Source of the DNA: Lanius collurio
Taxonomy: Eukaryota > Chordata > Aves > Passeriformes > Laniidae
Assembly (NCBI GenBank): GCA_020086605.1
Contig: JACBWW010000022.1
Location: 1,952,571 to 2,016,570, forward strand
Reading direction: 5' to 3'
DNA length: 64,000 bases
The notes under the pieces: generated by a model
What the model was told of the DNA's origin: nothing
The model's input: only the letters and a program-made list of their open reading frames with translations
Database searches by the model: none
Made by a program: the position numbers and the translations under genes
Shown here: piece by piece, positions 14,089-25,000 of the stretch
How the letters are laid out: the number at the start of each line of letters is the position of its first letter
Position numbering within the stretch: position 1 is the stretch's first letter

Positions 14089-14368
14089 TGACCAGTGATA
14101 GGACCTGAGGGAAAGGCCTGAGGTTATGTCAGGGCAGGGTTAGGTTGGATATTAGAAAAAAGTTCTTCTGCCAGAGGGTGGGCATTGAAGAGGCTCCCCA
14201 GGGAATGGGCACAGCCCCAAGGCTGTCAGAGCTCCAGGAGCATTTGGGCAATGCTCTAAGGCACAGGGTGGGATTGTTGGGGTGTCTGTGCAGGGACAGG
14301 AGCTGGACTCATGAGCCTTGCAGGTCTCTCCCACTCAGCATGTTCTGTGATGCTATGCCATGATCCTA
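14089..14368 (+). mobile_element. CR1 LINE, 5'-truncated 3' end, plus strand
   Basis: CR1 is the main non-LTR retrotransposon of birds, and most copies are 5'-truncated stubs like this one. The start reads GTGACCAGTGATAGGACC. The body carries the familiar GGTTGGATATTAG, CAGAGGGTGG, GGCTCCCCAGGGAA and GTGCAGGGACAGGAG-like steps. The end has a decayed ATTCTATGA-type tail near 14348-14368. The 5' end is where similarity stops. No intact reverse transcriptase is present. Many substitutions mark it as an old copy. A second CR1 of opposite orientation and different subtype lies 322 bp downstream. Confidence 0.85.
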
Positions 14369-14690
14369 AAGCAGATCCATGAGTGTGTAGCACTTTGAAG
14401 GGCTGCAGCTGATGGAAAACAAGTGTTGTGGGAAACTTGGCATTTTGCAGATGAATGGCCTGCATTGAACAGTCTTTCCTTTTCTTTTTCTCAGATCCCA
14501 TTTTGTTTTTCCTGGTGGCTTGTCTTAGCCCACATAGGCATGGAGTGAGAAGACCAGCCTGCTCTGAGATCCTGAGTGAATTTGCTGGATGGAGGAGTCA
14601 TTTGGAAGCTGGCAGGGGAGCTGTGACTGCTGGTTCTTACAGCTGGTTATGAATGGCCTGCTGACCAGACCTGCCTCACTGGGGGTGAAA
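14369..14690. other. Spacer between two convergent CR1 copies
   Basis: 322 bp of unique-looking sequence between the facing 3' ends of two CR1 elements. It contains a strong acceptor-like pyrimidine tract, TCTTTCCTTTTCTTTTTCTC followed by AG, ending at about 14494. An open plus-strand frame from 14455 to 14652 runs across it. No known gene is recognised. Confidence 0.5.
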
Positions 14691-14911
14691 AATCATAGAA
14701 TCATAGAATGGTAAGGGCTTGCAATAGATCTTAGAAATTATCTAGTCCCAACCCTCCTGCCATGGGCAGGGATATCCCACCAGTCCAGGCTGCTCAAGGC
14801 CCTACCCAGCCTGGCCTTGAGCATTGGCAGGTGTGGAGCATCCCCAGCCTCCTGGGGAACTTGTTCCAGTGTCTCACTGCCCTCGTAGTGAAAAATATCT
14901 TCCTATCATTA
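14691..14911 (-). mobile_element. CR1 LINE, 5'-truncated 3' end, minus strand
   Basis: The plus strand begins with two copies of ATCATAGA, the reverse complement of the ATTCTATGA tail that ends avian CR1. It continues through CCTGCCATGGGCAGGG, CAGCCTGGCCTTGAGCA and TTGTTCCAGTGTCTCACTGC, all hallmark positions of the CR1 3' untranslated region and the end of ORF2. Similarity fades near 14911, so the copy is 5'-truncated. The tail has two 9-mer repeats rather than the longer runs of young copies. A substitution after the tail creates GGTAAGGG, a possible cryptic splice donor on the plus strand. Confidence 0.92.
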
Positions 14912-15969
14912 AAGGCAAAGGAACTCTGATGTGTTTTCTTGTTAATACCTATACAAATTCAAGTTATAGACTTCTTGAGTTTTGGCCCATAGGTTTCTGC
15001 AGTTCTCACTTCCTGTGCGTATTTGATATATTTGATAACTAAAAACAATTTGGCCACAAAACGACTCCAGAAATAGGCAAAATGTGTTAGATTTATATCA
15101 TCATATTTCCTTAAAAAGGACTTACAACACTTTGACATGAGTTTGGGATCTAAATAGGTTTTAAAAAGATCTTTTTTTAAATTTGTGACATTAATTTATA
15201 TGCTTCTTTAAATCATAAACCTCTCAAAAATCAAAAATTTTCCAGAATTTGAAATCAAATGAATAAATCAGCCTACATCAATTCAACCTTGGGTTTCTGA
15301 AAAGATTTGTGAACTTTAACATCTCTTTCAGCAAGCCTGTTCTGCATTTTGATTTTCTAGTGCAATGCAATCCAAGTGAGATTTATATGACTACACATTT
15401 TGTTACTAACATTCACAGCTCAAAGCTATTACCTGACTGTCTTCCATATCAGGCCATTTATGTATCTAAGAAAACACTGGCATCTGTTTAATATTTTATT
15501 GCTTTAAAAATATCTTTGTTGTTGAGATACAATCTCACTTTAACATTTTCATGAACAGAGTCTTTATTCTTTCTGTAGAGCAGAGGACATTTACCTTCAT
15601 ATAAATAATATTAACTATGAGTTGACCCATAATCTGCATTGCAAGAAAATCATGTAATAAGAGTTTTTCCTTCAGAATGGTTGTGAGTTTGTTTGGTTTT
15701 TATTTTTTCTTAAATTTTCTAATATTTTCCTTGATTGCAAACAGGAAACACATAATGACTCGTGACACTTTGTATTGAACTTCAAAAGTAATGCATTAAA
15801 AACATCCATAACTGTTTTCAGCTTTAGGCCCAAACAATTTATATTATCACACATACATTAATTCTTAAGAAGCTTGAAATGTGTACAGGTCTATCCCCTC
15901 ATTATTAAAAATGCATAACTTATGTACCCTATCAATCTGAATACTGTAGATCACTTTATCAAGGAAGAA
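14912..15969. other. Non-coding DNA, nothing recognised
   Basis: AT-rich sequence with scattered ATTA cores and only short frames (60 codons or fewer). No transposon, RNA or exon is recognised. Confidence 0.5.
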
Positions 15970-16048
15970 AATGTAATTATCCCTATTTTATAGACAAGTT
16001 AATGCCACAGTGAACAAAGTCACAGAGCAAGTAGAGCTCCTATACAAG
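15970..16048 (+). repeat. Worn MIR/CORE-SINE-like relic
   Basis: The string ATTATCCCTATTTTATAGAC, then GCCACAGTGA and then AAAGTCACAGAGCAAGTAG follows the order of the well-known MIR-type 3' region: ATTATCCCCATTTTACAG, GAGGCACAG, then AAGGTCACACAGCAAGT. Only about 80 bp can be aligned by eye. MIR-related elements are ancient in amniotes and survive in birds only as such scraps. Assignment to an exact family needs a profile search. Confidence 0.5.
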
Positions 16049-18348
16049 GAAGATTGACAAAACCAAAATTGTCTTGCCTACATCTTTTTCCATTTTGATT
16101 TGTCTCAAATTAACGCACAGCTAATTTTTTTTTTGTTCTTTCTACACAGGGCTGCCAAAATAGGAGCAAATGTAGTGTAATAAAACACAGGGTGAACAAC
16201 TTCAAATCAAATCTGCTTCAAAGCAAGCTCTGAATCAGAGAGACAGGGACAACCTTAAAGCAAAATCTTACAGGGTAGCACAGAACAGTTTTTCAAGATC
16301 CAGCACCACACAGAATAGAAATAATACATAGATGAGAGACAGAGATGGCTCTCTTTCCATGGAGGGATGGCTCTGTCAAATAGGTAAGAGGTTCATGGCA
16401 CCCACCTTTCTACAGCTGTGAAGTGGATCTAAACCCAGCAAATTTCTTAGTTCCCCCTAGGAGAAAGAAGGCTTTAGTTACTGACATCACTGGAGCACTT
16501 GGAGCTCAGGAGAAGGTCTCTGTCTTCATCTTGCTCAAATATGGGCTTTGTAGTGCTGTCTGGTTCCTGATAGGCAGCATTTAACAAATTAACACTTTCC
16601 AGGACTGGAGTAGCCCAGGATAGGTTGAGAGGGCTCAAGGTTTCTAGCCAGCACCTGCTCATGTCAAGGCTCAAGACGAACAGGAGGAGGTGGATGAGGT
16701 GTAGCATCAACATCCTCTTTTCATGGTTTTATCAGCTCCAGCCCTCCAAACCTTGTCCTTTGTGCCCAGGGTCTAGTCCAGAAGGTCTGTGTGTCCTCAT
16801 GTAACATCTGCTAGGGGCTTTGTTGAAAACTTTGTGAGGGCTTTTCTGCTTCACAAGCTTTGGAGAAGGCGAGCTCACCTCTCCCTCCCATGACCTCTGC
16901 AGCTCACAGAGCACTTCTGGTCCTGTGAGCTGGCTGCCAGCACAGGGGGAAGCAACAGTGTCCATGTGCAGTTGAACACTAAGGACTGATCTTCATCTCT
17001 GCCTGAATCGACATCTATGATGTGGGGTCCTTTATTTACATCGGGGTGGAGGAGGGGAGGGAAGGTTTTGTGAGAATGAAATGGGTAATTGCTGGCAAAA
17101 CAGTAAAGCCATCAGCTAACACAGGTGTAAATGATAAAGAAAAAAGAGTGCCCGACTTTAGGGCTGGGGGAAGTCTCAAGAAATCATTGCTGTTTTCTGT
17201 CTTTCACCAAAGATTTGGTCTTCTGAGTGCTGCTTCAGGCAGAGCTTTTAACAGACAAACCCCCTGTGTGGGAAGAGACTGGATTCGAGCGAGACTTCAA
17301 GTGACTCCATTGAACCAGTCAGAGACAATATGTACCCATCTAGGAAAGAATATATAGGGCACTGGGGGACAGAAATGGAATTATATGGCAATTGGATACA
17401 AAGGGAAATACAGCACAAATCAACAGCTGAAATGAAAAACATGAAAAAGGAGCTCAATCAAAAACAAGATGGAAAATTTGTTGTAAAAACCCAATCTGTG
17501 AAATGCTAAAATAGATGAAACTTCTTAATTTTAAGATAGAAAAATATTTTTATTTCAAATATAATTTTAATTCATAATTTGACAATGATAATTGAAACAA
17601 TAATTGCATTGAAACTGCTGTGAAGATGTTTCAGGAAAATTTTAGAGAGAGGAAAGCAAGGAAAATTTTATGAAAATTCACAAAAATGTTTTGAAAAATG
17701 ATCATTTAAAAGAATAATTTATTCAAGATATTAACTGACTGGCCCTCGTACCATGATTATAACTATTAACACCGTAAAACAAAAAATGTTGGAATACAAC
17801 CAATGCCTGTTTCCCAGGAACACAGACCTGTACCAAAATACTTGGGGATGCTCATCTTAAAAAAAAAAATCAGATCTATGTGTCTGAACTGCCAGTGCTT
17901 ACAGATGAAGAAAATTAGAAAGATTTTTCTGAAACAGAAAGACTTCCTGTGTCTAGTTTTTGAACATGACTGTAGGAAACAGGTGCCTGTTTCTTCAGCA
18001 TAGCACAATTCACTATATTTTTTAGAATAAACAATGAGTAAGAAGGTGCTTAAATTCATAGTCAATAGAGAACTCTCCATTCCTGACTGCCTGTCTGCAC
18101 ATGCTTTTACACATCCTTCAGCTAAATCAGAGATCCAAATGGAAAATTAATTACTTACGGACATCAAGTGAATTTGTGACACTCCCTGGAGACTTTGTGC
18201 CCATAAAACATCTAGGTAGTCTTTCTTTTCTGACAGATAGAAGATATAATTTAAATTTAATGTATACTTCAAGTATTATTAAGTAATGAATCAATTATTA
18301 AATGTAAGTTACTAATATATTATAAAATTTTGTATTTTCTTTTTTCTG
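16049..18348. other. Non-coding DNA; unassigned frames
   Basis: No gene recognised. On the minus strand a 79-codon frame (16474-16713) starts with a leucine-rich hydrophobic stretch that looks like a signal peptide, and a 77-codon frame (16732-16965) lies just upstream. On the plus strand a 111-codon frame spans 17022-17357. None carries a recognisable domain or peptide-hormone cleavage pattern. Base composition is slightly more GC-rich than the flanks between about 16.4 and 17.0 kb. Confidence 0.45.
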
Positions 18349-18378
18349 TTCTACATTTGTAGGTTTACAAATGTAGAA
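18349..18378. repeat. Perfect 13-bp inverted repeat with 4-nt loop
   Basis: Left arm TTCTACATTTGTA at 18349-18361, loop GGTT, right arm TACAAATGTAGAA at 18366-18378. All 13 pairs match. Such a stem could extrude as a hairpin or fold in RNA. A G8AG7 tract follows six bases later. Confidence 0.9.
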
Positions 18379-18384
18379 AATATT

Positions 18385-18400
18385 GGGGGGGGAGGGGGGG
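18385..18400 (+). repeat. G8-A-G7 tract
   Basis: Two long G runs split by one A. Each run can supply two G triplets, so the tract could form a compact G-quadruplex. It is also a typical site of sequencing and assembly length errors. Confidence 0.85.
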
Positions 18401-20235
18401 AGAAACATGTAGAATGTATGCAAATTTGCCCACATTGTCCATATAGTTGTGCCAAGTTGCTTCTTTCAGAAGATGAAAATCTTATAGAAATAAATGTTTT
18501 CTATTTGCTGTTACAAGTCATGGAAGCTTCAAAGATGAATAAGCATACAGGTGTAAAGGAAAGCAGAGATGGCAACATGGAAGGGAAGAGACAAAAAAAT
18601 GTTGGGGTATCTAAATTAAAATAATAAAATGTTTTCACAGTTAGAATGTAAATCTGTGTGAATGAATGCCTTCACTCCTGGTCTTTGCTTCTGCTAAATT
18701 TCCATCCTCCTACAGAGATGTGATGGAGGGCAAGTGGGAGGCTGTGTTGGATAGAAAGAACAAATATAAGTTGGCAAACATCCTTTCTTTTATTTTTAAC
18801 ATCCTTTAGTGAAGGAGAGGAGGTGGGAACAGATAATTATTAGTAGGATGAACTTAAATGTAGAAAATGAAAACAATTGGTTTTGCCATAACTGTTACAG
18901 GGAAATTATTTTATTTTAAACAACTATTGGCCTAAGTTGAAAATAAAAAGCTGCTCTTATTTAAGAGAATTTCAGTGCATATAAATCTTTCAATAATTGC
19001 ATTACTATCAGCAAATCTCTATTTTAATGCCTGCAAGACTATTTGGTATACAAGTTTATCAAAAAATACTATGTGATGTCATGTTGAAGTTTTTTACAGT
19101 AAATCACCTGTATCCTTGCTTGTTGGAAAAGAATGGTTTCATGTCTGTATTCCCAAATTGGTGCTTTAATTCTTACAATTCCTATTAATTCTTATTAATT
19201 GATAAGATAGTTCTACACAATAGCTGGGGAAACACTGTTGACTCTTCTACATTTTCATCTGGACTGGTCTGATTTTCCTTGGAAGATAATACCTGAGGAA
19301 TCAGGCATCTCCTCATGTTTTTTTCTTAATTGATGGAAAAAAAAGAGATAAAATATGTATAATACCTTTCAAATATTTCTTAAATAAAAATCTTTACAGA
19401 TAATTCCCTTCTGTTCATTTTTAGCAGAACTTCAATTCTGCCTGTTTCCAGGATTTAAAGAGGAAATGGATGGAGAATAAAAGGTCCCCAAGCTTGGGAA
19501 ATTCTGGCACAGGATCTTACTCAGCAGATGAACATTCTGTGTGCTGCACCAGGTAAAACAATCCCTGTCACAGTGAAAGGGACCAGCATTTTTACTGTTC
19601 ATGCATTCCACTTGAAGTTTTACATTGTGCATCATTCTTATTACAGCAGTTATGAGAAAATTTTTGTTGTACCTGTTAAGCTCTACAAGTATGTTTTTGT
19701 GATGTGTGAAATAGTTAAGTCCAAGCAATCCTAAATTTTAAGTTTTGACTTCAAATTCAGCTCTGAACTTATTTATTTGCTCAAGTATAAAATGATAAAG
19801 GTGCCTGTCCAATACTCTTAAATAATAACTTTTTTAATTATATGGTCAATTGAATTATATTTGACCTTAACAGAACTGAACTCAGTTCCAAAGGAATTTA
19901 CCATTTCTTTTCATCCCTTCACATCTCAGAAACAAATGTCTTGCTAAGGCCCTAAATGTGGGATATGTTGAATTATAAGGAGGAAGTTCTAGAGTCTCAT
20001 AGGCTTCATAGAGAAAGCCACAGACTGTCCTATTCCACTTAATGAGGAAATTCGTCTAATTGTTTCTGCTAATTGCAGCTGTTGGTGGGTGGCAGAGAAA
20101 GAAAGGACAGCTGGTCTCAGACTTGGTGGTTATGTGTCATAGCTCACTTCAGAGGAGTGTGCAGTGGGTCAAGGTGCTGGTGTGGAGATGACACACTGCT
20201 CTTAAGTTCTGGGAACAAAAGTCTGATTGTAACAC
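18401..20235. other. Non-coding DNA, nothing recognised
   Basis: AT-rich. The longest frame is a 98-codon minus-strand frame (19432-19728) with a plus-strand shadow. Neither resembles a known protein. No repeat family is identified. Confidence 0.5.
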
Positions 20236-20297
20236 GATACCAAAGAGTCTACTGATACCAAACTACTGATAGAACCACTGATAGCAAAGAGTCACCT
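20236..20297 (+). repeat. Four-unit degenerate tandem repeat headed by GATA
   Basis: Four consecutive units start with GATA: at 20236 (18 bp, GATACCAAAGAGTCTACT), 20254 (14 bp), 20268 (12 bp) and 20280 (18 bp, GATAGCAAAGAGTCACCT). Units one and four are closely alike, and the middle two are shortened. This looks like an old local duplication with internal deletions. It also clusters four GATA cores within 50 bp, which may be incidental. Confidence 0.7.
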
Positions 20298-20666
20298 GGG
20301 AGAAGGGGCTCAAATCCCTTCTGCCCAGACAGTACACATGCTAATGGTGGTCTGGGGCCAGGGATGTTGAGCATCTGTGTATTTCCATGATGTCCATGGG
20401 AACCAGTGGGTACTTACCACTTTTGAACTCAGTTATTTATACAAATTCCCTGTGTTTTCTGTGCTTACTCCTAGTCAGAGCAGTGGCATTTCTCTGAAAA
20501 TTCACAGGCTTTATCCTCTATCTGCTGATCTAATTAGCTTGCCTGAGAAGCAAAACAGATTAGCTGTCTTGAGCCAGAGGCACATGCTAATGGAGCTAGG
20601 AGATGGCTTTATACCACACAGCCATATCCTCAGAGCTGGATTCAAAGGTCTTGAACACCCACAGAA

Positions 20667-20706
20667 CCATTCCCATTGACTTCAGCAGAGCTGGGCTAAG
20701 GCCCTG
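20667..20706. repeat. Relic of a palindromic ancient amniote repeat
   Basis: CCCATTGACTTCAGCAGAG followed by CTGGGCTAAGGCCCT matches the recurring amniote motif CATTGACTTCAATGGGAGC...GGATCAGGCCC, which I recall as half of a self-complementary interspersed element common in reptile and bird DNA. Only one half is recognisable here. The exact family name would need a repeat-library search. Confidence 0.5.
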
Positions 20707-20795
20707 AGCTTTGAAACTGTTTGTCTCAGAATGTAATGTACATTGGTGTCAAGAATGGCTGTGCCCTAAGAGCAAAATATTAACCTATAGTAACA

Positions 20796-20895
20796 GTATT
20801 TTGCACTTACCTAGCAGCTCTCAAATAATAATTTCTGTGCACTTTAATTAATTGACCTTTACAACAACATGTCTTTGAGGGTGAGCTAAGGATCA
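20796..20895 (+). repeat. Worn ancient SINE/LINE-tail relic (MIR/L3 type)
   Basis: The order TTTTGCACTTACCTAGCAG, then GTGCACTTTAATTAATTGAC, then TTTACAACAACATGTCTTTG parallels the ancient amniote consensus: GCACTTACATAGCACCTTTCA, AAAGCACTTTACA...ATTAATTAA, then CCTCACAACACCCTGTGAGG. The match is by position and wording, with many substitutions, so the copy is old. It lies 90 bp from the palindromic relic at 20667-20706. Confidence 0.5.
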
Positions 20896-21888
20896 GAACT
20901 GAGTGATGAACTTAAAAAGTCTCCAGTTATTCATTTATGCTGAGACTATTTTTGACAGAAGTGTATTTTTGTCTTTTTTCAGATTTTCTTCCTCATAACT
21001 CTGTTTTTAAAAGCATGTTTTAATCATAAGCACTTAGATATTAGTCAACCAAAAACGAGTATTCATACTTTTACTGGCATCTATTGGGTAACAGTTCACT
21101 GCTTCTGCCTTTTACTGCTTCTCCTTTCACTGCACCTGCTGCCTCTTTACCCATATCCCTTAATAATTTTCTGGTGTCCTCACCAGTTCCTATTAAAGAA
21201 ATGCTGATTTTTAAACCTCTTTTTTTCCAGTTTGAAATCCAAACTATTAAGACAGGTGAAATCATTTATGTGTTGCATTGAACTGGTGGGCAAAGATGGA
21301 CAATAAGAGGAAAGCACACCAGACATCCCAACTCACTGTATTGACAAAGGCTTAGAGTTTCATTAACAGCTCTTTAGGAAGTTGGTCTTAAAGAGATGAC
21401 AAGCCAAAGACATTTGTAAATATTTTTGAATAATCACTATCTTTCATTTCCCTGTAAGTTTTAAATTCCTTGGACATTATATTAATGGTAGATATGTACA
21501 GAGTGTAGAAGTCCTGATTGTTGTTTTCTAGTCCTTAAACAGCACTCTGTCTCTTACCCATGGGCTAAGACAATGCAACATGTAGACTTTTCTAGAAGAA
21601 AAAATCCTTAATTTTGGTTGTTAAAGTTTAGGTAATGTCTAAATATTCTGTTGGAGAGTAAAATTTTGAGTGAAAAGGGTACAGAAATACCAGACTAAAT
21701 GGGTTCTATTGGATTTAAACCAGGAACCAGCTAAAAAAATTTGGAAAAGGTTCTTGATTCTCTGTTTCCCTTTGCTGACACCTAGAATGAGGAAGTTCCT
21801 TTTTGTCATGAGTATGCTCTTACTAAGTTTTCAAAAAAAAAAAAAAAATCTTTGGGCTTCTTTCATTTGGAATATTTACTTCCTGGGA
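20896..21888. other. Non-coding DNA with an A-run near 21833-21848
   Basis: No gene is recognised. A run of about 16 A residues at 21833-21848 lies next to the RNase H relic on the opposite strand. I looked on the minus strand for an integrase-like HHCC region downstream of that relic and did not see one. Confidence 0.5.
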
Positions 21889-22050
21889 ATTCTTAGTTAA
21901 TGCATCTTGAACTACATTAGCTCGTTCAGGTTTGTGGTTGATCTGATAGCTGTGTTCCATGAATCCCATGTGCCATCTGGCTGCCATTCTATTTGGATCA
22001 TGTTTAGTCATTAGTTGCTAAAAAGATCTATGGTCATTTAACTTAGTGAA
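21889..22050 (-). pseudogene. Fossil Ty3/gypsy-type RNase H fragment
   Basis: Read on the minus strand, this stretch gives the C-terminal part of the RNase H domain of a Ty3/gypsy-like polyprotein. Key positions in order are a DHRS step (about 22024-22035), LMT, DPN, R, ARW, E five residues after RW, Y two residues later, I, then H-x-P, NVV and DAL. The spacing from RW through E, aromatic, I, H/Y, P, N and DAL is exactly that of the family (RW-x5-E-x2-[YF]-x-[IV]-x-[YH]-[RK]-P-x3-N-x2-x-DAL). Stops in frame at 22018-22020 and 22051-22053 show it is dead. No reverse transcriptase, integrase or LTR is recognisable around it. It is a lone remnant of a larger element. Alternatives such as CR1 are excluded, because avian CR1 lacks this domain. 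Confidence 0.68.
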
Positions 22051-22053
22051 TCA

Positions 22054-25000
22054 GAACTGGAGTTTTGCATTATTTTTATATGACACTAAAAGTCTTTTCT
22101 TAAAGAATTACTTTTTAGGTTTGCTTTTTAATTTTTTTAACTTCACACATTCACTTTTAGGCTTATATTTTTAATTGCAATATTACAAAGATTACATGTT
22201 GTTTGTTTGTTTATACTGAGTCATTATATAATGACCCTGTGCTAGGATTTCTCTTGAAGCCTGAATGTTCCTTATTGTTCTATTGTTTCATTTAAAAGAG
22301 CAATCATTGGTGACATGTAAATGAGTAAAGTTTTATAAAAATAACTTGGAATAAATTTTTAATAAGACGTATTATTATCCTTTGACTCATAGCAAGTCAT
22401 TCATAAACACCATTAAATCCTGATAATTATAGCTGTAGCTGCAGGGTTACTACCTTTACAGTCCTTATGCAGACTTCATTTAGAGGTCCAGTGGGGACAT
22501 GCACACAACTGCTACAAAATGTTGCTATTAATGGTTTCCTTTGGAACCATTGTATTGTGCTAGATTAAACATTCACTCATGAAACAAAAATGTTTATAGG
22601 TCATCTAATAGCTAAGCATTTCGTGACTTAAAGTAAATCCTTTACCATTGGATTCCAGATTTTAGGACTTGCACAATTTTCTCTTTTTCTTCAGTATACA
22701 ACAATAAATATAGAGATTTTGTACTGCAGCGAAAAGCTCAGCAATTTTCTCTGAATAATGCAGCAATCACCATTTCCCCCAAAATAAATTGGACTATTTT
22801 GGTTTATAAAGTTGCTTAATAACTTTTGCAGTAACTCCTTTTCTTTTTTGCCCCCTTATTGCCCAGTTTCCAAGTTACCTTCTGGGATAGAAAGGATGCT
22901 GGCACTTGTGCTTTCAGCTTCATTTCTGATGAAATACATGCTAATATATTTCCAGGAAATGTCAGGTCTAGATGTAAACATTGCAGCTCTTGTTCTTCTA
23001 GAAAATACTCTAGATGTTCATTTTGAAGCTGCATAGGCTTTCTGAGTATCTTCTAACATAAATAACTTCAGGAACATCCATTAGAAAGGATTTTCAGGAA
23101 CATCAGTATTGTTACTTCTCAAAACTCTGCTCTGCCCTAAAACAAAGATCTCCCAAGATATTTTTAAACCCCAATGTGCAGTGGACTTTGCACCATCTCC
23201 TTTTGCTAGTTGCCATTTTCCTTTTTCCAGTGCAGTTTACTCTTAATTCTCACCTGTGAGACAAGCTCAACACAAAGCACAGTGGCAGTTCTCATGACCT
23301 GCTTAGCTCTGATGGCCTCTCATCACCTGTGCCATGCTGGCAGTCCCTGCCCAGGGTATCAGACATCCATGAGGAACTGAGCTGATGTCAGCAGGCTGCC
23401 ATTGTGGTACTAAACCCCTAGAAACTGCTTCCACCTTCGACCAATTTAATTTTTACACCACCTTTTTGCAGTCTTCCCACCACTGTTTGGCTTCCTTCAA
23501 TGGGCTTTGTTCACTGAAGGCCACAGAGCTGAGAATTTGCATTATGCCTTAAAAAACCTGTGACAGAAAAAAAGAGATGTTCATCATGGCTTTAACCGAA
23601 GGCTGAGCCAGCCTTTTACGTTCTGACAGATGTTGATACTCTTCTACAGTTTTGTTAATACTTTTCCATGTTTGGAGGACCCCCGATGGACAATGTGACT
23701 TTTACAAATTGATGGCACTGTAATTAAAGATATTCCAGCATACTGTAAGAGATGAAGAAATGTTTGTTAAACAGAAAAGGTGTTTTGAAATGCTGTGATG
23801 ATCTGATATACAAAACAGCTTCTAATTTGTTCTCCTGGTACTAATTGCCAGTAGTCACTAGATAAGATTACACTGATGTTAATTCAGTGTATTAGACAGC
23901 AGATAGTTATCCTTGCAGGTGTATTTCTCACAGCCATGAAAGAACTTTAATAAAAAAAGTGAATATTTTTATAGACCAATATTGAAAAAAGGAACTAAAT
24001 CCTTTCCCACACCCCCCACCCCCCTTACTGCTGACCCTCACTTTTTTCAAAAGGGTGAAACACTGCTAAGATTTCACATGTTAACATGGCAAGTCTTCAT
24101 ATAAACCCAGTTCCTCAAGCTGGGGAGACACTTCATTTTTCTGTATAATAAAGATTCCTAAAATCATACCTCAAGTCCTCCCTACTCATCTTTTAAAAAA
24201 ACATTACCTGAAAAACAGTAGTAAAATACTATTTAATAGAATTTATTGAAAATATTTATTGTGGAAATTTTAGAAAGGGTGAGTGGGAAAGGAGAAAAAA
24301 TTAAGGCTAAGGAACATAGAACTAATTACTTGTATTCCTTAAGGCTTCTTTAAGGCCTCATGCTGCATACCCAGGGAGTTAGAATATAAGTTTATATGTC
24401 TTAGTAAATCAGCATAATGATTCTTTTTAGTGTTTTGGTGTGACTCGTGGAATTTTTGAGTATTAATAGAAAATAATTCCTGTCTATTCCCTTTCTACAT
24501 CCCTTAGGAAAAAATTCCTACTTTTAAAACTTTTGCATGGGCATATTTTGTTAAATTTATTTATATTCTTTTAACTTGTACAGATTTTCAGAACTTTTGA
24601 AGGAATCTCTCTCAGGATTCATAATAATGGAAACAGTGGTGACTGGTGACTTCTCAGTGAAATTTCCTTTTGTTGCCAATTGCCCTTAAGAACATCTCAT
24701 CACTTTATTTAAATGTACATGCTGGTTTATGGTGTATGTATAGTCCCTGGCAAATCCATTGTTTTGTCATTCTGAGACCACTAATAAGAAGTTCCCGAAA
24801 TACTGGGGACATGAAGGAAGCTTAATAATAAATATCAAGTCTCTTGTACTTCAGTTCCCCCATTTTTTTTATTTATTAAACAGCAACACAGTGATCAGCC
24901 AGTGAATTACAAATAAACATTGGCCATTTAATTCTTCACCACTTAAGCAAGTGTTGCTAACAAGAGTGACTTAATGGAAATTTTAGTGTCTCACCCTAAA

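Noticed and set aside
16474..16713. Minus-strand 79-codon frame with signal-peptide-like start, a possible secreted peptide gene
   Set aside because: No dibasic cleavage sites, amidation signal or cysteine pattern, and no resemblance to any peptide hormone I know. Leucine-rich starts arise easily from AT/CT-rich DNA.
20300..20320. GGCTCAAATCCC resembling a tRNA T-loop
   Set aside because: No matching T-stem pairing, anticodon arm or acceptor stem around it.
24011..24023. C6AC6 as a minus-strand G-quadruplex
   Set aside because: Only three clear G tracts of three or more; the standard four-tract rule is not met.
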